A stretch of 64,000 nucleotides of DNA, from contig NC_081407.1 in NCBI RefSeq assembly GCF_030272615.1, forward strand, positions 442,796,213-442,860,212. Reading direction: 5' to 3'. Both the position numbers and the translations under genes were made by a program. The notes beneath the pieces were generated by a model. It did no database searches, was not told the origin of the DNA, and was given only the letters and a program-made list of their open reading frames with translations. Source of the DNA: Cryptomeria japonica. Its lineage: Eukaryota > Streptophyta > Pinopsida > Cupressales > Cupressaceae. Of this stretch, positions 54,415 to 64,000 are shown piece after piece (the first letter of the stretch is position 1; each line of letters begins with the position of its first letter).

Positions 54415-56371
54415 TTATGATTGATGTGACCAAGAACTAGATGTGATGCAAAAGTCAAGATCAAATTGAAGCTAGTTGTTCATTTGACATAGTGATTGAG
54501 AAAAGTGACTAAGATTTAGTCTAATTTCAGGAACGATTTATCCTATATAAGACGTGATCTAAGTAACTTAGTTTGATTTAGTTTGATAATTATTTGATTG
54601 AACTAGCTGAAAGATGATCGACAAAATCGTGCAACACAATGACAGCGGTACACTATTGAGATTGTTTATGAGCAGAACTATGATGACTAGATTTCTCAAA
54701 ATTATGATGACTAGATATATGCTCATTATAGACTGAGTAGGAAAGTATGACAATTCTGGAAAATTTTGTAGATAGACAAGTTTTTGTATGATAGTTTTCA
54801 GACCCAGACAACAATTTAAAGGTTCTCAGATGATATAAACAGTTTCTCATACAAGTTACTTCCTAAGCTCACACAACAGTTTAGTGCTCTCTAGACAACA
54901 ATCTGATGAGTATGATGATTATTTGTATGATAGTAAATAAAGGGTCAAGCGACAATTATCTAGGACCAGAATGACAATTCTATATACCCGGACAACAATT
55001 ATGGCAGCACCAAACGATAAAATGATAGGACTGATTAGGACTCTTACGAAAATAGGTATATAGCTAGACGATAATTCAGTAAGCTTGTATGACAATGGAC
55101 TGGACAAAGATGAGATTCTGACATAGAAAAAGTTTTGATCATTGAGTTGCTCATTGTTTTCTCTAGTTTCAGTATTTCAGTATCAGTTTCAAGGATGAAA
55201 ACACAGTAAGCACGCAAGATGTATGAATTTAAGCACAACACACTAACCCTACGGAAGTTGGCTTAGAGAAGAAAACCTTTGCTTGCAGACTCAGGTACAC
55301 ACCCAATAGCTAATCAGAATATGGTCGTTGAGTCTCACACAATGGATTCTCAATGCCATATTAGCCGATTCCAAACGTTAATGGGGGCACGAAATGACAA
55401 GTATCTTGGGAGAGTTACTATCTCTCTTGCACAAAGATTATCCCCTTTTCGGAGGTGAATCGGGTAGCCTCTATATTATAGTTTTTAGTCAGGAATTCCA
55501 TTTGAGATTACCCCTTGAAGTCATGCAAGCATTATTGAGGCCTATAGCTCGACAAGGTATTGAAACAAGTTGTAGTCACGCAAATGTGATTGAGACCACG
55601 AGGCCCTACGAAATGCTCGATATGAGAGATCTCAAAGAGAAAACTCAAATAATCCCGTCCTCTGATACTCTAATCACCAAAGGCATATTTATTATAGTGA
55701 GTTGGAATTCTTAGGTCCAGCTGTACTCACTTGGATCATTCTCACAGGGTGATTACTTTTTCCCACAGTGATAGGCCCGCTAAAGGTACACAAATCTCAA
55801 ACTTAGAAAAATGTTTGAGGGTCTAGATTTCTGATTGTCTGTGTAGACAAGAGCATACTCTCCTACCTCTTAAATTTTTCTTAAAACACAAAATAAAGAT
55901 TTGTTTATTAACCAAATAACAATTTGAGTGCCTAAAAAATGAATTTAAAGAATACACAAAGTTCACTTGAATCTCCTCAAGCAACCTGCAAAAACAACGA
56001 ATCAGTAGTCATATTGTCTTTGTGCAACAAGCATGTTCTTCGACAAAAGTTTTGCAAAAATTGGCTAGGATGTCAAAATTTCTCAAACAAACAAACAACA
56101 AGCCAAGGTCAACATTAGTACCATAAAATTCAATAATAAAAACCCCAAAATTTGCAGTCTATTTTTAATACCAAAAACTAAAATACCGTATGATTGTTCT
56201 CACTAAGTCGTACAATAATTTGCGACGGATCGTACGGTATCTGTAGTTTATCGTCCGGGCCTCTGTAAAAACTTGTACGAGTTTTTGCAATAACTGTACA
56301 AAAAAAATCTGAAAAATAAATTTGAATGATAGAAGTAAATTGATCTGGGAGGGCAAAAGATGTAGTCTTTT
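54415..56371 (-). other. Tat-B leader between PBS and gag
   Basis: About 2 kb, non-coding in any frame I can support. It contains many TATGATAGT/ACAATT-like words between 54600 and 55110 but no clean tandem repeat. The 106-codon plus-strand ORF at 55394-55714 has no recognisable content. Confidence 0.6.
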
Positions 56372-56389
56372 GCCCCACGGTGGGTGCCA
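56372..56389 (-). other. Tat-B primer binding site
   Basis: The minus strand reads TGGCACCCACCGTGGGGC a few bases after the LTR end, close to the TGGCGCCCACCGTGGGGC type that I know from Tat elements. The tRNA was not assigned. Confidence 0.78.
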
Positions 56390-56393
56390 AAAA

Positions 56394-56834
56394 TGTGTGT
56401 GTAAAAAGTGGATGAAGTATCTGCAAGCTGTAAGACACAACGATTCAATTAAGTCATTGCATGCATGGTTAGAAAGATACAATCATGAATATAAAAACCA
56501 TAACAAATCGACCTATTGCCTTCTAAAAGATGCGAGTATAGACTTGCTCTTAGATTTGTCTAAGCAATACCAATGACTAAACTACACCAAGATAAAGGAT
56601 TTAATCTATATGAGCACAAAAAGAAGCTAAATGGATGCAAGATTAAGCTAAATATACAAGATCAAGCTAAATGAATGAATATTAAGCTATATGAATTCAA
56701 GCAATTATAATTAAACTAAATATGAAAAAAGCTAAACTAAGATGCAATAATCTCAAAGCACAATATATTCAATGACTCTAGAGAAAAAACTGCATAATAA
56801 CAATAAATCTCCAGGATGTTTTGAATGAGAGATG
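56394..56834 (-). repeat. Tat-B 5' LTR, first part
   Basis: Begins TGTGTGTGTAAAAAGTGG and aligns with 40867-41306 of the 3' LTR. It is interrupted at 56835 by the solo-LTR-like block, with AGATG (56830-56834) as the target site. Confidence 0.88.
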
Positions 56835-59800
56835 TGTTGGTTCCCAAAACCACAGAATGAAAATCAAAGGGACTTGCCAAATCCCTAACTAATCCAATCA
56901 GCCTTGGGCAATGAACATGAATGGTCAAAAGTCAAATTCCTCTACACTTCAGGCTGCACTAGACGTAGGTAGGTATACCTTAGACTCCAAAGCACAAAGA
57001 GACTTCTTTATAGTGAATTTAAACTTGTCAAATTAGTTGTTTGCAACAATGGAAAAATGTTTCCTGCAACTGTGCTTTTAACTTTCTTTAATCTGAAAAT
57101 TTGAATGTAATTAATAGTGAATGAATGCTTATAAAATAATGTTGTTGGAACCTTAAGTAATTATGAAAGAACGATACGGAAAGGAATAAGAAGTATGTTT
57201 CCCTGATGAGGACCTTATGCACACCCAATTTACTCACAAAAAGCTAACAATAGACCAGTGCCTTATCTTACAATTTATATGTTACTTAGTGGACAAATAT
57301 TTGTAATCAACTTTGGAGATAGTTTGAAAAACTCATAGATATGCAAGACTATCACTGCAATGGTTTCATTATGTGTTGCAAGAATTAAAAAAAACAATTA
57401 TGTTTCCTACACAACAACATGTGATGGCACACTGCATCAAATCTTAATTAGATTTATCCAAAGAACTTGATTCATCAACACCATGTAACATAAAATGATT
57501 TGAAGACAAAGACAACAAATCTTATATATTAATTTTGGAATAAAAAGATATACAGAAGCTACAGACTCACAAATACTTCATGATGTTCTTGCTTGCACAA
57601 AAATAACTTTTTGTTCCTACAGACTTGCCTTAACATAACACTAGCAGTCCCAACAAGTAGGGTCTCTGAAAGATGAAAAAATTGTCCTCCTCTTTGTTCT
57701 GTGTGACTTCCCTTTTATAAACATAAGGGATAGTTGCAAATAGTTTCATTCCCAAAGGACACATCCTTTGGTTTAAGAAATAATTACAAATGAAAACCCT
57801 AAAATACATACTAAATAAATGCTTTAATAATGTTCTTTTATTTTCCGCCTTGATAAAGTTCCTCGGCTTGATCGTGCAAATCTTTAAATATTTTTTATCA
57901 CCCAAAGATCTCTTGGACATAAGATAAGCCAATCAAATTCCTTGATTTAAGAATTAATCATATTCTACCCTTGACTAGGGTTTTCCTTCGAAAAATTAAT
58001 AACTTTTTCTTGCATGTAAATACTTGGTTAGAGTAATCAAAGTATTTCAACCCTTTTAGAAAATATTAATTTACCCTAGTATAGATTTTCAAATAATAAC
58101 ATAAGGTAAAAGATATCATATCTAATATGATTCATAAAAGAATATACTTCCCTTTTGAAAATGATATATGTGTACAAATATTCCAATAACGCGATAAGAA
58201 TACATTTTCACCTTCTAGGGAAACTTCAATTCTTTTAAAAATATTTTATCATATGAAATATATACTTGCAAAACCAATCAAACCATTATCCATGTGATAT
58301 AAATAATTTACCCTAATGCATATGTTCAATTTATTTACTTAGGGTAAATATATTTGATGAAAGAAAATATCAACTATTTGATAATCAATGTTATTCATTA
58401 TTGTCAAAAGACATTTATAAATGTACTTCCTCCTTATGACAAAATATTTCCTTTTCAAGAGATAATTGAAAGATTATAATAACTTTAAATGTGAAAAATA
58501 ATAACTTTTCCTTTTTTTATGGGATTTACATGAATGATAAAAATCATTATGAAAATATAATATTCTATTAAATGTCTTAGGTAAAAGATACTTCCTGTAT
58601 ATGCAAACTTAAGAAATATAATTCTCTGTTATAGTATCTTGCACAAAAAAATAAAAATAAAATACTCTGATAAATTATAAATTTCTAAGGATAGATTTTA
58701 GAAATAAAAACATTGACAACATATCCCTTATGAAAAATAATTTTCCCCAAAGAATAATCTAACCCTTTGTTCATGTTAATATCATATCAAATAATCCAGT
58801 GATTTTGAAAATAAATCTAAAAGTAATAATAATCACTTTTGATAGTCCTTTTAAAATTCAAAATATAAATATATAAAGTGAATAAGATTTGAAATCATTT
58901 TGGTTTCAAATCAAAAGAAAAATCTTAAAGGTAAAAATGTTACTAAAATAATTGCTTGGGAAGTATAAATCATTTTACCTTTTGAAAATAAAATCATAAA
59001 ATGTCACTTTAACAATATGTTTTGAAAATATTTAACTATAGATTTCAAAAAGTGAAAATAATGTCTTAATAATATTCTTGCGCAAACTCACAATTATTTT
59101 ACCATTTGAAAAAATTAAAATGCAAAGTATTTAATTTAAAATACTTACCTAATGGAAAAATTAAATCATATTACCTTAAGCTCATTGGGGTAGTGCATTT
59201 TAAGTTATGTCGATACCCGATGAGAAACTCACCTTCATAGTGGATTGTCATCAGAGTAACATATGTCATCGGAGAAGCATTCTTTTTGTTGCACCGAACT
59301 CTCGATGAAAAAGAACTAAAATGCAAATGCCTCCATCGGGGTAACACATTTTATGTCTTGCCGATCTCCAGATAGGGTGATGAAAAAGTAATTTAATAAA
59401 TTGCTTCCATCAACCAAAACTGGGATGAAACTTGTTATAGGCGATTCCAAAGTAGTATCATTTTTTAACAATGTTGTCTTTTTGGAAAATCCATATAGTT
59501 CTGATGCTTCTGTGAATGCCACTTTTAATTTACTGATTTGACTTCCACTAATGCCCCTTTTGGCAGCATAGCGGCAAGAATGAAAAAAAAAATAGGAGGT
59601 TGATTATTTTCAAAATTCTTTGCGATATTGCTGGAATTTCCACCTGTTCAGGTCGTCACTTTCAAATGTGGGTTATTTATGGGCTCACCGTCACTTTGAA
59701 AACAATAAAAATATCATAAATAGGCCCTCCAAGGTGAGATATATGGTCGGAGCAATCATTTTAAGACTAAAAACATCATTAATCACTCATATTCAGCGCC

Positions 59801-61190
59801 AAAAGATGGCTCGAACTACAAAAACGTGAATGAATTTTTTGTTGTTGTTGTTTATTATCTTCAACTAATCTTTATGAGCTAATTTTAATTCCCACAAGAT
59901 TTCTTTTATAGCTCAACCTAGCTCTTTCTTTATTGGATCCCAAGTTCGTCAAGATATATTCTCCATGCTTAAATGTCTCAATTTATCACGCACGGAGAAA
60001 AAAACCATTGTGGGGTATTTCAAATCTTCACACCCAATAATCCTCCAACCTTCCTTCACCACATTTTGAATTTTGAAACTGTTATTTCCCATTGAATTAG
60101 ATTATGTATGTGGTAAACTTCCAAAGGAAAACCCTGAAGCTCTTTCATCCTTGCTTTCACTAGAAATGATATCCTTTTCCTTTGTGAAACCCTGTTCACT
60201 TTCTTCTTATAAAGTTTTAAATCATTTATTAAAAATGATTTATAAATACATTCCGCAACAGGGCTTTCTTCATTAAAAAAAAAAGAAACTTTGATTTCCT
60301 TTTGCAATGTATTTAAATCTTTTATTATTTAAAATATTTAAATATAAGTTCCACCAAAGATGTTTTCATAGTAAAAAAAAATCATTTATTAAAATAATTC
60401 AAGAATATATATTCTTCCCCATCTAATATCGGTATTTAATTCTTTCTGAAATAAACTCATTATTTCTTTTCCTTGCAAGTAACAAGACTATAATTCATGT
60501 TAGTTAAAAATATCATATAAACCTTTGTTACCTTGCAACATAAATAATTTAAAAATATAATATTAATGAAGCAAAAATATAATATCCAAAGCTAAACACT
60601 TCAAATTAATATTATACTTTTTAGGAAAATTAAAATAAATTGTAACTAAAATGGATTTCATAAAAATATCAAACGAAATCATGAGGCTTCAAGATTCTGC
60701 ATGTCGTCATATAATGATATAGACAATTCATAGGCATGATCTAATCAATGTAATGTTCCCGCAAGTGAAAATTATTAATATCCAAATGCACTCATTTTGA
60801 TAAAAATTCTAAAAATGTATATTCTAAATTCAAGAAAAGAGCATTTGAGTTAGCTTTATAAAACATATCAAATGACACCGTTTGAATCCGAAATTTGAAA
60901 TGAAGGTACTTGGATATAGACAAAATGCAAAAGAATAGTTAATTTGACATAATAATGTTTAGATGGAAAGAAATTATGATTCGAAAAGGCGTACCTAAAA
61001 TGATTCCACATTTGCAACCACATACATCCCTGAAAATCAACCACTTGATGTATGTATCGGAATAGGTTTTCAAGAGCTTGAAATGAAAAAATATACCTAA
61101 ACATAGGTGTCTCACATGATTTCTCCAGTGAACTCGTTGTCCTGCATGAGATTTGGAACTCTAAATTTTTCAAAATTTAGGGTTCCATCA
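56835..61190. mobile_element. 4356-bp TG...CA block with 5-bp TSD, solo-LTR-like, no coding capacity recognised
   Basis: Starts TGTTGGTTCCCAAAACC and ends AGGGTTCCATCA, flanked by AGATG on both sides (56830-56834, 61191-61195). It is absent from the homologous site at 41306. The ends form a short imperfect inverted repeat (TGTTGG / CCATCA). I find no internal direct terminal repeat, PBS, polypurine tract or recognisable protein; small minus-strand ORFs (57932-57630, 59522-59316, 60307-60056, 61173-60868) look accidental. It is very AT-rich between 58000 and 60900. Best reading: a solo LTR of an unusually long-LTR element, or a non-coding element. Confidence 0.7.
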
Positions 61191-61610
61191 AGATGAAGGC
61201 TGAATTTATAGAAACTCAAAAGAGAGATCAACAATCAAGATCGATTAGCAATGAGCGGTTGAGATTCGTCAAGAAAAAGAACAATTTAGGATAATTGTAA
61301 TAATTGAGAGATCAGATTAAGTTAACCTTGAGATAGATTCCAATTATAGCTTGACTGAAATACATTCAGATTATAAGTTTGAGTTTGCATTGGAGATAAA
61401 ATTTATTTGATTCCATGCACTTGAGATAAAAATAGGTGATTCCATGCACTTTTCTTTAATTTGCTCAAGATTTTTATTTAGAAAAAGCCTTTTCAATGCA
61501 ACTAAACTTATTTTCTCAAAAGCTTTGAGTTTTATTTTTAGAGAAATTGATTAATTCAATTTAATTGCTTTTCTGATTTTTCAAGTTATCTCAATTTTAG
61601 AAAAAAGAAC
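61191..61610 (-). repeat. Tat-B 5' LTR, second part
   Basis: Aligns with 41302-41720 of the 3' LTR (for example CTGAATTTATAGAAACTCAA) and is cut at 61610 by a further insertion; AGAAC at 61606-61610 is the presumed target site. Confidence 0.85.
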
Positions 61611-64000
61611 TGGAATGCCGCACCAGGAACCCCAAAGGAAAACCCACAACAAGGGTGAAACAATTTTTTTTTAAAAGTATAAATCATATTAAGTGCATTA
61701 ATTACAACGTTGCACAATAATAAAACAAGCGGAAGACTTACACTAGAATTCCTTAAGGATTACCAACGAAGAATTAAACTAACAGTTTAAATTCCACAAT
61801 TACAATTAATCCACTAATCTATCATTTACTAAAAAAAAAACATAATAAGCCATATGCAATAACATATTACACCATTGAAAGATTGAAAGGATACAATATA
61901 ATTTCTCTTCAATAAGCATTTACACAAATCATATAAAAAGCCGATAAACAACATCCCAAACTTAGTATTACATTGATCTTCCAATACATGGCTCACAATA
62001 TTCCAGGTGACTCAAGATCACAATACACAAGTGACTCAACATCACAATACACGAGTGACCCTAAATAGAGAGTGTCATCACATAGCTTATGATGGTTACC
62101 ATGGTCGGCCTCCATAGGTCCCGGCCCCCATCCTGGATTATCTTGGTAACCTTTCCCGAACCTCCAGCTCCAACTAAGTCTCATGCGGACCCTACCAACC
62201 CTTCGTGAAGAAAAGGTGGCCAGTTTGCCATTCCAGGCCTTCCCACTACACCTTGAGCCTATATGAGCACTCAACCATGCACAAGGTACAATATCTTATA
62301 TAATGTTATAAACTACCCACCTCCTAATCAATTTATTAGGTTATCACTTATTATCTAACTTTTGATGGGTTATCGTGCCATCCACTTTGGGCTCAGCCCC
62401 CACTCGAAAGCCACTATCTCAAAGGACACTAAACAAACATGATCACTCCACGAGGACCCTATGGCAAAGTAGACATCCATAACACCACTATCCAAATACA
62501 AGTGGTCAAAACAAGGACATACTGACTCTTGGTTAACCATAAGGAAAAGACACTACGTGGTTAAGACAACTAGGTCATCATATATCACTTGGTCAAATAA
62601 TCAAATACGCCACTATAGGATGACTGAATCAAAGATGAGAATTAACCATAAATAACGCTCTTTGCAAGGAAAGCTAATCTCACTACGTCCACACCCAGAC
62701 AATCTTTGAGAAAAAAACATCATAAACACTTGCAAATTCATTGATTGAAAGTTAAATAAAACACCCTTATACGACATTCACTTCTATTTAATTTCCAAAT
62801 TAAATACACCAATATAAAATAAAATCTATATTAATTTTTCAACCAAATAACAATACAAATTATATAAACATATAATCTATTTGCAAAATACATCCAAATT
62901 TACCAATTTGAAGTTAATATTCAAGCCTTGATTTCAATAAATAAATTTATTAAATCAATATAGAAATCACAATATAAATTACCATTTAAAATTTAACTTT
63001 AAAACCAACTTTAAAATTCATTGGGTTTTATAAAATAAATAAAAGACACATAATAATTTGTACCGTGAAGGGTACAAAGGTACACGGGGGCCAAAGCCTA
63101 CCCGCGGTAGTGCTGCTGTCGGAGGAGCAGGCACTACCTGCCGGTAGTACTGCTACCGTCGGTAGCAGGCACTACCGCTGGTAGTGTTGCTACTGTCGGT
63201 AGCAGCGTACTACTGACCGATAGCAGTCCTACCAACCAGTAGTGTTGCTACCGCGTAGCAGCCCTACTGACTGATAGTAGTCCTACCAACCGGTAGTGTT
63301 GCTACCGCGTAGCAGTCCTACCAACTGGTAGTGCTACTACCTGCAGATAGCATGACACTACTGTCCCGCATGGTGGGGCTAGCTCGCCACGTGGATAAGG
63401 TTAAACAATTTAATAAGAAATCAATTCATCCCTTGTTCACTGTTTTCATGGGAACACAAGCATAGTGCAAAAATCCAAAACAATATGAAAGGATTATTTT
63501 CCATAAGGAAAATGGTGATTTAAAAACATACAAGAGCCCCAATTAAATAAATATTTTGGGCAACATAGAGGAATTTAAGAGATAGGAAAATAATTATGAT
63601 AAATTTCTTCACTTCCATTACACGGGAAGAATTCCTTGCATCTTCCAAGAGGCAAATAACCAATTTTTGCCAACATAAACCCAAAATCTTGGACAAATAG
63701 ATACTAGAACACACACAACGAACTAAATCTATTCCTTTCTATTCCAAATAGAAGAGATAATTCAAGAACTTGATTTTGTATGAACAAATAACAACAAAAA
63801 ATGGAAAGGTGAGTCATTTCTTTTCAACATGCACCCATTTGATATGAATTCCACAAAATCATCAATGACAAGCACTCTTTCTTCCATTCCAATCATTTAA
63901 CAAGAATCTACAAAGAGATTTGCATTTTTCCAACACACAAGAAGCAACTATAATATTCAAAATTAAATTTCAAAACAAGAAGAGATTATCCAACCTTCAA
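61611..64000. mobile_element. Unidentified insertion, left end, continuing past the window
   Basis: The homology to the Tat-B LTR stops at 61610 and a new sequence starts TGGAATGCCGCACCAGG. It is consistent with an LTR edge (TG) but has no partner in the window. No protein domain is recognised. The minus-strand ORF 62274-61993 is partly made of a short repeat (VYCDVES, VYCDLES) at 62008-62060. A GC-rich minisatellite occurs at 63100-63371. Class and strand unknown. Confidence 0.55.
63100..63371. repeat. GC-rich minisatellite built on GGTAGTGTTGCTACCG-like units
   Basis: About 270 bases of repeats in an otherwise AT-rich element. Units combine CTACCGGTAG-type palindromic pieces with GTAGCAGTCCTACCAAC. 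Two neighbouring copies of ACCAACCAGT/ACCAACCGGT are 54 bases apart and the next is 35 bases on, so the period is irregular. Each unit can fold on itself. Confidence 0.85.

Larger units (their letters stand above)
40867..64000 (-). mobile_element. Tat-B, internally deleted Tat-type Ty3-gypsy element (continues past the window)
   Basis: Minus-strand element: 5' LTR (from 56394 rightward, interrupted twice), PBS, leader, gag (54414-53387 and 45285-44893), a junction joining gag directly to the integrase end (44892-44502), 3' region, polypurine tract, 3' LTR (40867-42118). Protease, RT, RNase H domains and most of INT are missing, so it is a deletion derivative. It carries a full-length LINE in gag, a solo-LTR-like block in the 5' LTR, and a further insertion from 61611. 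Confidence 0.83.

Noticed and set aside
55394-55714. 106-codon plus-strand ORF in the Tat-B leader
   Set aside because: It is on the strand opposite to the element, with no recognisable domain.
61993-62274. 93-codon minus-strand ORF with repeated VYCD words
   Set aside because: Part of it is a 22-base repeat, no family match is seen, and there is no start or context supporting a gene.
1-64000. A host protein-coding gene or its exons
   Set aside because: Every recognisable coding stretch belongs to a retroelement domain or its accessory ORF; the remaining gaps are LTRs, leaders and 3' regions.

Overview
This is plant nuclear DNA made almost entirely of nested retroelements. I found no host gene, rRNA, CRISPR array or bacterial-type feature. 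The families point to a land plant: Ogre/Tat-type Ty3-gypsy elements with a second (archaeal-type) RNase H, a Ty1-copia element primed by initiator tRNA-Met, and LINEs with DUF4283-like ORF1 and C-terminal RNase H. The dense nesting and AT-rich background fit a large genome, possibly a gymnosperm, but the species cannot be read from the window.

The layout resolves into layers. The base layer is a minus-strand Tat-type gypsy element (called Tat-A here), with gag near 40.8 kb and its 3' region near 21.7 kb. It is interrupted by four insertions: (1) an Ogre-type plus-strand complex from before base 1 to 21738, itself split by the copia element Copia-1 (909-8551, TSD GTGAT); (2) a minus-strand LTR element without pol, NA-Copia (24411-32119, TSD GATGA), inside the Tat-A aRNH; (3) a 5'-truncated LINE (about 38999-40250) inside gag; (4) a second Tat element, Tat-B (40867 to beyond 64000), in the gag leader. 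Tat-B in turn carries an 8.1-kb LINE in its gag (45297-53375, 11-bp TSD), a 4356-bp solo-LTR-like block in its 5' LTR (56835-61190, TSD AGATG), and another insertion from 61611 that runs off the window.

Ogre-1 (8931-21738) is arranged LTR, PBS, gag, PR, aRNH, RT, RNH, INT, an array of about 18 palindromes, a ~1190-codon extra ORF, LTR. A second copy of the extra-ORF tail lies upstream of its 5' LTR, so the locus is a tandem that shares an LTR. NA-Copia has Copia-1-like PBS and polypurine tract, a gag with four zinc knuckles and a ~978-codon ORF of unknown function, but no pol. The large LINE has a third ORF downstream of ORF2.

None of the coding regions looks functional. Their damage is mostly in-frame stops at CAG or CGA codons with few frameshifts, as expected from deamination of methylated cytosines. 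The points most worth a second look are the covarying palindrome array (16162-17313), the long accessory ORFs carried by three unrelated element classes, and the NA-Copia/Copia-1 pairing.
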